From Rhodoligotrophos appendicifer (GTDB taxonomy: Bacteria; Pseudomonadota; Alphaproteobacteria; Rhizobiales; Im1), in assembly GCF_007474605.1 (NCBI RefSeq), contig NZ_VHKL01000021.1, forward strand, positions 1 through 38,626: a stretch of DNA of 38,626 bases, given 5' to 3'. The translations under genes were made by a program, and so were the position numbers. This document shows positions 1-8,132 of this stretch, piece after piece. The notes beneath the pieces are model-generated. The model made no database searches. It was not told where the DNA came from and saw only the letters and a list, made by a program, of their open reading frames with translations. Numbering within the stretch: position 1 is the stretch's first letter; each line of letters starts with the position of its first letter.

Positions 1-190
1 AGGGCGTATCGAAGCCTTCCGAATAATAGGCGAACCCGTCGATGTCCTTGACGGTCAGTCCGGCATCGTCCACCGCGGCGATGATCGCCTTGCAGACAAG
101 CTCGGGCAGCGTCTGCGGCAGGGAGGTGCCGCGCTTGTAATAGGGCGTCGCCCCCAGCCCGGCGATGGCGGTCTTGTCGCGGATCGTCAT
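1..190 (-). CDS. Thiolase-like protein (acetyl-CoA acetyltransferase/SCP2 type), N-terminal part
   Basis: The reading frame opens at an ATG at 188-190 and runs off the window's left edge after about 63 codons, so only the N-terminus is visible. It begins MTIRDKTAIAGLGATPYYKR and continues with a helix ending in DDAGLTVKDIDGFAYYSEG. This matches the beginning of SCP2-type thiolases, where 'IxGxGxTpyykr' is followed by 'aIxdAGLxxxDIDGf'. The active-site Cys lies outside the window. Its ATG overlaps the stop of an acyl-CoA dehydrogenase fragment (ATGA), an arrangement typical of beta-oxidation-like operons. By eye the GC content is clearly higher here than in the SDR to the right. Family assignment is fairly secure; the substrate is unknown. 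Confidence 0.75.
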   Translation of the reverse strand, partial: MTIRDKTAIAGLGATPYYKRGTSLPQTLPELVCKAIIAAVDDAGLTVKDIDGFAYYSEGFDTP

Positions 191-255
191 GGCCGCTCGC
201 TCAGCAGCGAGCGCCCGATCACCAGCTTCTGCACCTCGCCATTACTACCCACGAA
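187..255 (-). pseudogene. 3' remnant of an acyl-CoA dehydrogenase gene
   Basis: In the frame ending at the TGA at 187-189 the translation reads FVGSNGEVQKLVIGRSLL followed by SERP and stop. This resembles the C-terminal end of acyl-CoA dehydrogenases ('..G(S)(N)xEVQkxxIgrxLL'). The rest of the gene, which should span about 1.1 kb upstream (to the right), is absent. Instead the frame runs into the end of the SDR gene at 291. The stop overlaps the thiolase ATG, as an intact dehydrogenase-thiolase operon would have it. The homology boundary can only be placed roughly, between about 240 and 270, where the base composition also changes. This is an inference from motif resemblance; no alignment was run. 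Confidence 0.6.
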
Positions 256-290
256 GCTCGCTGAACGCATATTCAAAGCAATGCATCTCC

Positions 291-1118
291 TCAGCCTGAT
301 TTGGCGGTCAAAGCTCCGTCTACAACAATCTCGGCACCATTGATGTAGCTTGCCAGATCAGAGGCCAGAAACGCTGCAAGATGAGCCGTGTCATGCCCGC
401 TACCCATCCGGCGTGATGGAATTCTCTGGACGTAACCTTCATAGATCGCCTCGACGTCGCGACCAGCCTTCTCAATTCCTCCCCGCGCCAACGGCGTGTC
501 CATCATGCCGACCAGGATAGCGTTCGCACGAATTCCCTTAGGTCCATAGTCAATGGCGATGTTGCGGGTCAGTGCATTGAGACCAGCCTTGGTCATGTCG
601 TAAAGAGGAGAGCTTATCCCCAGATGTCGGATGCTGGAGACCGATGAGATGTTAGTGATTGCGCCGCGGCCCATCTCTTCCATGATCGGCAGAACATGCT
701 TGCACAGCAGGAATACCGATTTGAGATTTACGGCGACACAGAGATCGAAGCTCTCGACGGTCGCCCGGGCGATGCGGCCGGCCGAGGTAATACCCAGATT
801 ATTGTGAAGCACATCGACGGTGCCGAAGCGATCCCGGCAGCTCGCGAAGAGACCCTGGACAGCGGCCTCATCGGTCGCATCCAGCTGTACCTGAAGCACC
901 TCTCCGCCAAAAGGCTGAACGGCCTCGGCGCAGGCACCCAACGCAGCCGCATCGCGGTCGGCCAGGACAAGCGTTGCGCCGCAGCGAGCAAATTCGACGG
1001 CCGTGGCACGGCCATTGCTAACAGTTTCTCCCGGCGCGCCGACTCCCACTAATACTGCGACGCGCCCCTGCAGAATTCGGCCGTACCCGGTCCTCTCATG
1101 TTCGACATTCTCAGCCAT
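291..1118 (-). CDS. Short-chain dehydrogenase/reductase (SDR), NAD(P)-dependent
   Basis: A 275-residue Rossmann-fold oxidoreductase that probably interconverts an alcohol and a ketone on a catabolic intermediate. The nucleotide-binding loop is unusual: instead of TGxxxGIG it reads GVGAPGETVSNGRA, longer than the classical loop. NNLG replaces NNAG. The catalytic Ser lies in ISSVSS near residue 155, and Tyr and Lys in YDMTK about 15 residues later. A C-terminal GAEIVVDGA segment is typical of the family. The start ATG overlaps the end of the acyl-CoA ligase gene by 8 nt, so the two are probably translationally coupled. It is the last intact gene of the minus-strand operon before the apparent joint near 250. 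Family certain; substrate unknown. Confidence 0.88.
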   Translation of the reverse strand: MAENVEHERTGYGRILQGRVAVLVGVGAPGETVSNGRATAVEFARCGATLVLADRDAAALGACAEAVQPFGGEVLQVQLDATDEAAVQGLFASCRDRFGTVDVLHNNLGITSAGRIARATVESFDLCVAVNLKSVFLLCKHVLPIMEEMGRGAITNISSVSSIRHLGISSPLYDMTKAGLNALTRNIAIDYGPKGIRANAILVGMMDTPLARGGIEKAGRDVEAIYEGYVQRIPSRRMGSGHDTAHLAAFLASDLASYINGAEIVVDGALTAKSG

Positions 1119-2739
1119 TGAGCTGCTTTCTCATGGTTATGCGATCGAATTTCCCGGCGGCGTTCATCGGCATCTCGTCCATCACTACTAGTTTTTCCGG
1201 CCATTTGAACTTCGCAGTACCTTGCTGCTGGAGGAAGGCATTGACCTCCTCCAATGTGAAGGGCCGCTTGTCGCGCAGGATGACGCAAGCCACGGTCCGC
1301 TCCCCGACCTGACTATCGGGAAGGCCGATGACGACTGCGTGGGAGATATCGGTGTGGCGCAGAAGCAATTGCTCGATCTCCTCGGCCTGGATCTTAAGAC
1401 CCGAGCGGATGATCACGTTCTTGGTCCGTCCCGTGACGACGAGATTTCCCTGGGCATCGAGATGGCCAAGGTCGCCAGTGTTGAACCAGCCGTCGCGGTC
1501 ATAGGCCTGGTTCGTGGCCTGCTGGTCGTCGTAATAGCCGGCCGAGATGTAGGCGCCGCGGATCATGACCTCACCATCGGGGTCGTCGCTCCCCAGAGGG
1601 CGCGCGATGCGGATCTCGATGCCGTTAAGAGGACGACCGCAGGTCTGCAACTCTTCTAATGGATACGAAGGTCGAGTAATGATCGCATAACCGGTCTCAC
1701 TCGTCCCGAAACCAGTGACCGGGGCACAACTCGGCCAGCTCTTCTGCAGCCGCTCCACAAGCTGAGGCTGCACCGGCGCACCTGCCATCATAAGAACGCG
1801 CAGGGAATCGCCCCCGCCTCCAAGACGGTCGCAGACATTAAGAAGATCGACGACTTGCGTTGGAATTGCAAAGAGGGATGTTACCTTCTCGGCATCGATC
1901 CCTTTCAGGATCGCTACCGGATCGTAGACGCGCTGGATGACGATAGCCGCTCCAGATGCCATCGACAGCATGAAGCCCCACATGAAGACCCCTCGATGAG
2001 TGATCGGGGCGAAGGCGAGGAAAACGTCGGCGGGGCCAAAACCCATCTCTCGAACCAGACACCTTGCTTCGTTGAACTGCGTGTTCTGCGTATGCATATA
2101 AAGTTTCGGGTCGCCAGTGCTCCCGGAAGTAGCACCTATTAAGATCAGATCGTCGGGGTCAGGCGCCTCGATGTCATCAACGATAGAAGACGGTCCTGCG
2201 AAGGCTTCGTCGATGGGGCGATCGACGTCAACCAGTCGCGCTGTAAAGCCGAATCCGCCGTCCCCGCGTAGGGATTCCACCAGCGGCCCATAGTCAAAGG
2301 ATCTGAAGTTTGGCGTGTGGACATACATCTTCGGTTGCGACCGCCTGAAAATCTTCATCACATCGTTGTGGCGGTAGCTTGAGTTGATGCCGTGGAAGAT
2401 CGCCCCTATCCGAAACAGGGCAAGCGCGACAACGATGATGTGCAAGCTGTTGGGGAGTTGCACCGCGACGATATCTCCGCGGCGTATGCCTTCCGCATGG
2501 AAGCAGCCGGCAGACTTTTCAACCAGGGAGGCAAGCTCCCTGCGAGTGACCCTGCGATCGCCATCAACTACAGCCAGATGATCTGGATCATCCATCAGGT
2601 GCGTCGCCATTGTCTGCAGTAGGTGGTCCGGCGTCCAGTGGCCGGCCGCGTAATTCACGTCGAAATCGCGTTTGGTGTACCGATGCAGGATCGTGCCCGA
2701 TCGGCTTTCGCGTTGAATCATGTCGAGAGCTTTGATCAC
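1111..2739 (-). CDS. Acyl-CoA synthetase / AMP-dependent ligase
   Basis: A 542-residue ANL-superfamily enzyme that activates a carboxylic acid to its CoA thioester via an acyl-adenylate. The phosphate-binding motif is GATSGSTGDPK (about residues 202-212). The A5 motif is GFGTSETG, the A7 aspartate is in FNTGDLG, the hinge follows in GRTKNVIIRSG, and the catalytic lysine is in NAAGKFDR near the C-terminus. The N-terminal half resembles cyclohexanecarboxylate-CoA and 2,3-dihydroxybenzoate-type ligases, which would fit an alicyclic or aromatic acid, but this is impressionistic. The start is a GTG (2737-2739) with GGAGG nine bases upstream, overlapping the upstream SDR stop as GTGA. An ATG at 2721 is an alternative. 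It sits in a P450-SDR-ligase-SDR operon. Confidence 0.88.
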   Translation of the reverse strand: MIKALDMIQRESRSGTILHRYTKRDFDVNYAAGHWTPDHLLQTMATHLMDDPDHLAVVDGDRRVTRRELASLVEKSAGCFHAEGIRRGDIVAVQLPNSLHIIVVALALFRIGAIFHGINSSYRHNDVMKIFRRSQPKMYVHTPNFRSFDYGPLVESLRGDGGFGFTARLVDVDRPIDEAFAGPSSIVDDIEAPDPDDLILIGATSGSTGDPKLYMHTQNTQFNEARCLVREMGFGPADVFLAFAPITHRGVFMWGFMLSMASGAAIVIQRVYDPVAILKGIDAEKVTSLFAIPTQVVDLLNVCDRLGGGGDSLRVLMMAGAPVQPQLVERLQKSWPSCAPVTGFGTSETGYAIITRPSYPLEELQTCGRPLNGIEIRIARPLGSDDPDGEVMIRGAYISAGYYDDQQATNQAYDRDGWFNTGDLGHLDAQGNLVVTGRTKNVIIRSGLKIQAEEIEQLLLRHTDISHAVVIGLPDSQVGERTVACVILRDKRPFTLEEVNAFLQQQGTAKFKWPEKLVVMDEMPMNAAGKFDRITMRKQLNG

Positions 2740-3476
2740 AGCAAAAATCCTCCATCAAGCAGGAGGCACCCGCCGGTCATATAGCTTGATGCATCGGATG
2801 CTAAGAAGATCATCGCACCATCAAGGTCTGTGACTGTTGCAAAGCGTTTAAGGGGAATTTTTCCTCTCAAACGCTCGCCCTGCTCGCTCGCTAAAAAATC
2901 CTCATTCATGGGCGTCAGCACATAGCCTGGCGCAACCACATTCGACCTGATCCTCCGCGATGCAAGCTCCAATGCCAAAGCTCGGGACAACATCAAGAGT
3001 CCTGACTTGGCGGCGGCATAAGAGGAAAGTCCGGTAATGGCGCGGAAGGCGCCGATCGAGGAGATGTTAATAATGCTCGCCCCGTCCGGCATAAGAGGTA
3101 CGACCGCGCGGCTTACAAGAAACGGACCTTTAAGATTGGTATCCAAGGTCTCGTCCCACGCCTCTGTCGACATATCCAGCAAGCGGATCGGTCTCGCTGT
3201 TCCCGCGCTGTTGACAAGGACATCGATCCGGCCGACGCGGCCACGAACGCGCTCCATGGCCTCAGCGACAGAGGCAGGATTTGTAACATCCATGGCTAAT
3301 GGCGTGACATCAAGGCCCTTTCCCGTTGCAAGGTGCAGGAGACCCTTACTTTGTTCGGCACTGCGGGAACATGCGATCACACGCGCCCCTCGACAAGCGA
3401 AAGTCTCGCAGAGATGTAGCCCTATCCCAGACGAGGCGCCGGTGATTAGAACAATCTTTTCATCGACTTCAAACAT
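2736..3476 (-). CDS. Short-chain dehydrogenase/reductase, classical FabG-like
   Basis: A 246-residue classical SDR. It has the cofactor loop TGASSGIG at about residues 13-20, NSAG near residue 90, the catalytic Ser in INISSIGAF, Tyr and Lys in YAAAKSG, and a C-terminal TGGCLLLDGG. All catalytic residues are present, so an active NAD(P)-dependent alcohol/ketone oxidoreductase is expected. It follows the P450 gene by 43 nt and its stop overlaps the ligase start, which suggests it oxidises the hydroxyl group the P450 installs before CoA activation. That order is inferred from gene order only. The start is the ATG at 3474-3476. Confidence 0.88.
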   Translation of the reverse strand: MFEVDEKIVLITGASSGIGLHLCETFACRGARVIACSRSAEQSKGLLHLATGKGLDVTPLAMDVTNPASVAEAMERVRGRVGRIDVLVNSAGTARPIRLLDMSTEAWDETLDTNLKGPFLVSRAVVPLMPDGASIINISSIGAFRAITGLSSYAAAKSGLLMLSRALALELASRRIRSNVVAPGYVLTPMNEDFLASEQGERLRGKIPLKRFATVTDLDGAMIFLASDASSYMTGGCLLLDGGFLL

Positions 3477-3519
3477 GGCACTCTTGCTTTACACTGCCCA
3501 GCACATCGTGCCGGCTAGT

Positions 3520-4785
3520 TCAGCCGACACGAGGCACTAGGCCAACACGCAATGCATGGGGGGAATGCGCCAAGAGTTCATGACGCCAGACAATTTCTTG
3601 ATCGGGCAGCTCAAAATCCTCGTAGTGAGCCAATAATTCCTCGAAGGCGATGCGAGACTCCATCCGCGCCAGGGGGGCGCCAAGGCAGAGATGTATGCCC
3701 ATCCCAAAGCCGATATGACCGCTGCGACCGCGGCCAAAATCAAGCACTTCAGGGTTGGGAAACTGCGCGGGATCTCGATTGGCTGACTTCAAGAGTAGGA
3801 AGATACGCTGCCCGGCGTGAATGTGCTGTCCACCGATCTCCATATCCTCCTTCGCCACCCGAACCACCGCGGGGACCGGTCCGTCGTATCGGATCAACTC
3901 CTCCATAGCGGGACCGATCAAGTTGCGATCATCGGAAAGCTGTTGCAGCTGCGGTCGGTTAGATAGAAGCGCAAGCATCGAATTCACAAGCATACTGGCA
4001 GTCGTCTCAGGCGCTGCGAACAGGATCAGGATCAGGGTCGAAACTATCTCGTCGCTGTTCAAGCCGCTGTCGCTGTCCATCGTGAGGAGAAGCTGGTCGA
4101 GCAGCTTCTCGGACCGTTGAGCTCCGGCGGCTAGCTCAGAGGAGCGGGTGGCCACAAGATCGCCAAAGAAAGCTTTCATCTCGCGCATCATGCCCGCACT
4201 GTTCTCATATCGACCCTCCTTTCCAGAACCGAGAACAAATTCCGCGATGCCGGCCGACCATTCGCGGATGCGTTTGACTTCGTCACTGGGCATTCCAAAA
4301 AAGTCGGTGATAACAAGAGCAGGAAACTGGAAGGCGAACTCATCGAGAAACTCGATCTCTCGTCGGTCACCGAATCCATTGATCACTTTTCGAACAGTCG
4401 CCCTGATCATTGGCTCATGCTGTTGCAGCGCGCGTGGGGCAAAACTTCGCTGCAATATAAGGCGCAGTCGCGTGTGCTCAGGTGGATCGATAAAGGGCAG
4501 CCAGTGCTCCATGACCTTATGCATCACGATCATGGTTTCCTGAACGTCACCAGTCGCTTGATTCACGAAGGGTGACATCTTTTCTACTGAAGCATTGGGA
4601 GATAACAACAGAGCCTTGACGCAATCATAGCTCGATATCAGCCACGATTTGTGGCTCTCGCTCCAGAGCACCCCGCCGGCGTCTCGCAAAGCTTCGTAAT
4701 GAGGGTAAACGTTCTGACTGAAGGAGGGTGTGTTCAGCCTGAGTTTTTTCAGTTGGGCGATTGTAAGATTCTTTGCACCAGACAT
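3520..4785 (-). CDS. Cytochrome P450 monooxygenase
   Basis: A soluble bacterial class I P450 of about 421 residues, expected to hydroxylate a hydrophobic substrate using O2 and electrons from a ferredoxin. The heme-thiolate motif FGMGIHLCLGAPLAR is intact, with Cys about 55 residues from the C-terminus. The K-helix EELIR and the I-helix AAPETTA (a variant of AGxxT) are visible, with SANRDP before the heme loop. The frame stays open to 4953, but that would overlap the regulator gene by 88 nt and give an atypical charged leader. The ATG at 4785 (MSGAKNLTIAQLKKLR) gives normal family length. No ferredoxin or ferredoxin reductase gene is in the window, so electrons must come from elsewhere. Confidence 0.92.
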   Translation of the reverse strand: MSGAKNLTIAQLKKLRLNTPSFSQNVYPHYEALRDAGGVLWSESHKSWLISSYDCVKALLLSPNASVEKMSPFVNQATGDVQETMIVMHKVMEHWLPFIDPPEHTRLRLILQRSFAPRALQQHEPMIRATVRKVINGFGDRREIEFLDEFAFQFPALVITDFFGMPSDEVKRIREWSAGIAEFVLGSGKEGRYENSAGMMREMKAFFGDLVATRSSELAAGAQRSEKLLDQLLLTMDSDSGLNSDEIVSTLILILFAAPETTASMLVNSMLALLSNRPQLQQLSDDRNLIGPAMEELIRYDGPVPAVVRVAKEDMEIGGQHIHAGQRIFLLLKSANRDPAQFPNPEVLDFGRGRSGHIGFGMGIHLCLGAPLARMESRIAFEELLAHYEDFELPDQEIVWRHELLAHSPHALRVGLVPRVG

Positions 4786-4865
4786 CTCAGCCGCATACCT
4801 ATAAGCGAATTTCCATTCATCATCCGATTGTCGGACAACGCCCGGGAGAAAGCTAGGATAAAGTT

Positions 4866-5696
4866 TTACGAGCGTCGACCGCGGGTTTTTACGGACGCAC
4901 GTGTCCCGGTCCCCTGAACTTGTGTATCGGCGATGGCGACTGTCGAAGCCCACTGCTCCTCGATCAGTTTTTCGAATGGGCTGTATCCAATCAGCTCATA
5001 ACCCCGCTGGAAGTCCGCCGTGTGCTTACGCATCCACTCCTCTGCGAGGAGATCGTCCCTGGCTTTCATTGCAGCGACAATATTTCGGTGGGCCGTCACG
5101 ACCCGCTGATAAGTCTTTAGCCTTGGTAGGATCACTCTGGCCGAAGGCATCATCAGCATTGAGACAGGCTGGCGAGCGATCTGGAGTGGCTTGTTGTCCG
5201 CAGCAGCAGCGATCATGCTGTGAAATTCCAGATCGAGTTCCATGAAGCGGTCAAGATCATCAACATTCCTGGCCATTTCATCGATGTTATCGCTCATCTT
5301 TTCAAGGACTTGAGGGGTCGCCTTGAGTGCTGCCAGCCTCGTTGCGGCCGGCTCGAGGACCATGTAAGTCTCCCACAGTTCAAGGAAGGTGACGTCATGG
5401 AGCACCAGCGCCCTGCTAACCCGTGTTGCCAAATCGAGGATCTGGGGCACTGCGATCGTGAGCCGCTTAGCTGCGCCTCGCTCCACCAAGCCATTCTGCT
5501 CTAAGAGGCGGATTCCCTCCCGCAGAGTCGAACGGTTTATATTGAATTGTTCCGCCAATTCGGTCTCAGTTGGCAGAAGGTCTCCGGGCTTTAGTCGGCC
5601 CTCCATAATGAGGCGTTCGATGGTGTCGAACACCACCCGGTATGCCGGAAGCACGTCGAGCCTCTTGAACGGTCCAGCTTCCGATCTCGCTACCAA
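4866..5696 (-). CDS. GntR-family transcriptional regulator, FCD (FadR-like) subfamily
   Basis: A 276-residue DNA-binding regulator. The N-terminal winged helix spans about residues 16-82 (GDLLPTETELAEQFNINRSTLREGIRLLEQNGLV). The helical FCD effector domain spans about 95-230, with metal-ligand-type Asp/His positions in LDLEFHSMI, TAHRNI and MRKHTADF. It lies between the binding-protein gene and the P450 gene on the same strand, so it probably controls this operon in response to a carboxylate or pathway intermediate. A perfect 12-bp inverted repeat lies 53 nt upstream of the start and is a good autoregulatory operator candidate. The only plausible start in this frame is TTG (5694-5696), with an in-frame stop further upstream, so the N-terminus is less certain than the family. 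Confidence 0.88.
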   Translation of the reverse strand: MVARSEAGPFKRLDVLPAYRVVFDTIERLIMEGRLKPGDLLPTETELAEQFNINRSTLREGIRLLEQNGLVERGAAKRLTIAVPQILDLATRVSRALVLHDVTFLELWETYMVLEPAATRLAALKATPQVLEKMSDNIDEMARNVDDLDRFMELDLEFHSMIAAAADNKPLQIARQPVSMLMMPSARVILPRLKTYQRVVTAHRNIVAAMKARDDLLAEEWMRKHTADFQRGYELIGYSPFEKLIEEQWASTVAIADTQVQGTGTRASVKTRGRRS

Positions 5697-5748
5697 TGCT
5701 CTCTGCCCCCTGATATCGCGCGCGGTCGACTTATCCGATCGCCGCTAA

Positions 5749-5787
5749 GACGATCGGACACCAGGGTCCACCTAATGTCCGATCGTC
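5749..5787. promoter_or_regulatory. Perfect 12-bp inverted repeat, candidate GntR operator
   Basis: GACGATCGGACA at 5749-5760 is followed after 15 nt by its exact reverse complement TGTCCGATCGTC at 5776-5787. A third copy of the core TCCGATCG lies at 5734-5741, just inside the same gap. The elements sit between the binding-protein stop and the GntR start. No T-run follows on the minus strand, so an operator or mRNA structure is more likely than an intrinsic terminator. Confidence 0.5.
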
Positions 5788-5803
5788 AAATTTACCAACT
5801 AGA

Positions 5804-7015
5804 TTACTGTTTCACGAGCGAACACTTGCTTGCGGAGAGAGGCTGATAGGCTTGGTCAGCGGGAACCGTGGCCAAGATGTTGTAGTAGTCCCATGGAGCC
5901 TTCGACTCCTCAGGCTCTTTCGCCTGTGCGAGATACATGTCGTGGACGAAGCTGCCATCCTCACGCAGCCGGCCATTTTTGAAAATATCATTGACCGGAA
6001 TCTCCCGCATTTTGGCCATAACTGCCGCTGGCTCGTCAGTACCTGCATCTTGAATAGCCTGGAGGTAGAGCTTAGTAGAGGAATAGACACCGGCTTGGGT
6101 CATAGTCGGCATCTTGTTCATCTTGGCAAAGTAGCGCTTAGCAAAGGCGCGTGTCTGATCGTCTTGATCCCAATAAAAGGCCGATGCGAAGAGCAGGCCC
6201 TGGGCGTTTTTCAGGCCCAATGCGTTGACATCGGTGATGAACACGGTCGTCCCGGCGATCTTCTGGCCAGCTTCAACGATTCCAAACTCAGCTGCGCCCT
6301 TCATTGAGTTGATGAACTCCGCACCGGAATTGGCTAGCACAACCACCTGTGCGCCGGAGGATTGCGCCTGGAGCAGGTAGGATGAGAAGTCATGGGTGTT
6401 CAACGGGTGCCGAACAGCGCCGACTTTCTCCCCGCCGTTCTTCAGCAGGAACTCGGTCATCACGTCCTCCAGCGCCTTTCCCCCCACGGTGTCCTGCACC
6501 AGGAAGAACCACTTTTTGCCGACATCCTTCACAATAGCGCCGGCTGCTGTGCTGGCGAGGGAGTAGACATTATACGCATAGTGGATCGTGTTTGAGTTAC
6601 ATTGCTCGTTCGTGATGCTCATCAAAGCTGCGCCGTTGACGATGGCAATTCGGTTCTTTGCCTTGGCAAGCTGAGAGATCGCCAAAGCAATCGGCGATCC
6701 GGTTAGGTCGTTAATCATGTCGACCTTCTCGACATCGAACCATTGGCGTGCAGTGGTCGAGGCCACATCAGGCTTAATTTCGCTGTTGGCGGAGATGACC
6801 TCTACGGGCTTGCCGAGTACTGTCTTGTTAAAATCTTCGACAGCCAGCTCAGCCGCGGCAACCGAGCCGGGGCCTCCGAAATCGGAAAAGGGACCTGACA
6901 GATCCGTCAGAATGCCAATTTTCACGACGTCGTCGCTGACACCCTGCGCTGCTGCGGCAAATGGGGCGAGGGCAAGACAGCCCAAGAGAAGCGTAGTCAA
7001 AACCTTTATACTCAT
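5804..7015 (-). CDS. Branched-chain-amino-acid-type ABC transporter substrate-binding protein
   Basis: A 403-residue periplasmic binding protein of the Peripla_BP_6 (LivK-like) family. A Sec signal peptide covers about residues 1-23 (hydrophobic LLLGCLALAPFAAAA, cleavage near AQG). The mature start VVKIGILTDLSGPFSDFGGPG is diagnostic of the family, and GVYSSTKLYLQAIQDAG lies in the second lobe. In catabolic clusters this family often binds aromatic, alicyclic or amide compounds rather than amino acids. The ATG at 7013-7015 has a strong GGGAGG seven bases upstream. It is transcribed away from the ATPase and fused permease that start near 7.2 kb, and together they form one importer split by a divergent promoter. 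It also begins the GntR-P450-SDR-ligase transcription direction. Confidence 0.92.
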   Translation of the reverse strand: MSIKVLTTLLLGCLALAPFAAAAQGVSDDVVKIGILTDLSGPFSDFGGPGSVAAAELAVEDFNKTVLGKPVEVISANSEIKPDVASTTARQWFDVEKVDMINDLTGSPIALAISQLAKAKNRIAIVNGAALMSITNEQCNSNTIHYAYNVYSLASTAAGAIVKDVGKKWFFLVQDTVGGKALEDVMTEFLLKNGGEKVGAVRHPLNTHDFSSYLLQAQSSGAQVVVLANSGAEFINSMKGAAEFGIVEAGQKIAGTTVFITDVNALGLKNAQGLLFASAFYWDQDDQTRAFAKRYFAKMNKMPTMTQAGVYSSTKLYLQAIQDAGTDEPAAVMAKMREIPVNDIFKNGRLREDGSFVHDMYLAQAKEPEESKAPWDYYNILATVPADQAYQPLSASKCSLVKQ

Positions 7016-7036
7016 TTGTATTCCTCCCAGATTGTC

Positions 7037-7051
7037 ACAAGAATATCTTGT
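7037..7051. promoter_or_regulatory. Palindrome in the divergent intergenic region
   Basis: ACAAGA-ATA-TCTTGT is a perfect 6-bp palindrome with a 3-nt centre, located just upstream of the binding-protein ribosome site. The half-site ACAAGA recurs at 7115-7120, followed by ACAAG at 7122-7126. The region 7016-7244 separates divergent transporter genes and must contain promoters for both. I could not identify a convincing -35/-10 pair. The palindrome is a candidate operator. Confidence 0.35.
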
Positions 7052-7244
7052 TATTTATCAACTCAATGATGAGGGGACGATTTACTTGGAATTTTTCCTA
7101 AGATCTGCTGATTTACAAGAAACAAGTTGACCGCCCTCTCCGTTCTACCACGCATCCAGATGCGCTGACGCTTGGCCGATTGACAATATGCCGATCCCGA
7201 GCAACAACATGAAGCGCTGTCCAACAATACGACATACGGATTTG

Positions 7245-8006
7245 ATGGCAATGGCGGGTGAAATAATTCTTTCCGCACGGGGCCTGACGAAGGTGTTCGG
7301 GGGGCTGCACGCGGTTCGCGACGTCGATCTTGACGTGCGCAGAGGCTCCATCCACGCCCTGATCGGCCCGAACGGTGCTGGCAAGACCACATGCTTCAAC
7401 CTGTTGACGAAGTTCCTGCCGCTGACGAGGGGTCAGATAAAGTTCAAAGGGTTGGACGTCACCTCTGTAGGGCCAGCCGACATTGCACGAATGGGGCTCG
7501 TTCGCTCATTCCAGCTTTCGTCCGTCTTTCCAAACTTGACGGTGGCAGAGAATGTGCGGGTGGCCTTGCAGCGGACGCGAGGGGAATCCTACGATTTCTG
7601 GCGTTCGGCCAAGGTTCTTCAGCGCTTTGACGCAAAGGTCCGGTCGTTGCTCGAGGTCGTTCGTCTGACGGAGTGGGCCGAGCGGCCGGTGGGCGAACTT
7701 TCCTATGGACGCAAGCGTGCCTTGGAGGTCGCCACTACCCTGGCGCTCGAACCCGAACTGCTATTGCTCGACGAACCCACGGCCGGCATGGGGGGAGAGG
7801 ATATCGAACACATCACCCAATTGATCAAGAGCGTCTCGAAGGACCGAACAATTCTTATGGTGGAACATAATCTCGCGGTCGTGGCGTCGCTGTCAGACAC
7901 GATCACGGTGCTGGCGCAGGGGCAGATCGTTGCGGAGGGTGATCACGCCACCATCTCCAAGGATCCTGTGGTCATCGAAGCCTATATGGGCAGTGGCCAT
8001 GCATGA
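7245..8006 (+). CDS. ABC transporter ATP-binding protein, LivG type
   Basis: A cytoplasmic ATPase of about 253 residues that powers the HAAT importer. Walker A is GPNGAGKT, the signature is LSYGRKR (the degenerate form usual in LivG), Walker B is LLLLDEPTAGM, and the switch histidine is in MVEHNL. The C-terminal TISKDPVVIEAYMGSG is also typical of LivG. The frame extends back to an ATG at 7188, but LivG homology begins at about AGEIILSARGLTKVFGG, so ATG 7245 (or 7251) is preferred. The partner ATPase LivF, normally the next gene, is missing. The gene ends at 8006 and 126 nt without a recognisable gene follow before the permease. Confidence 0.9.
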   Translation: MAMAGEIILSARGLTKVFGGLHAVRDVDLDVRRGSIHALIGPNGAGKTTCFNLLTKFLPLTRGQIKFKGLDVTSVGPADIARMGLVRSFQLSSVFPNLTVAENVRVALQRTRGESYDFWRSAKVLQRFDAKVRSLLEVVRLTEWAERPVGELSYGRKRALEVATTLALEPELLLLDEPTAGMGGEDIEHITQLIKSVSKDRTILMVEHNLAVVASLSDTITVLAQGQIVAEGDHATISKDPVVIEAYMGSGHA

Positions 8007-8132
8007 GCCCTTTTTCAGGCGAGCTATCCAAGGTCCGCCCCATCGAGCCTTGGGTCGTCACTTTAAGACAAAAAATAATTGACGTCGGCACGGCGAGGCT
8101 TCGCCCAGCTGACGCGAGGGAGGCTACACTGA

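Noticed and set aside
5749-5787. Reading the 12-bp inverted repeat as an intrinsic terminator of the binding-protein gene
   Set aside because: There is no T-run after the stem on the minus strand, and the 15-nt loop is large. Operator use fits better, although mRNA structure is not excluded.
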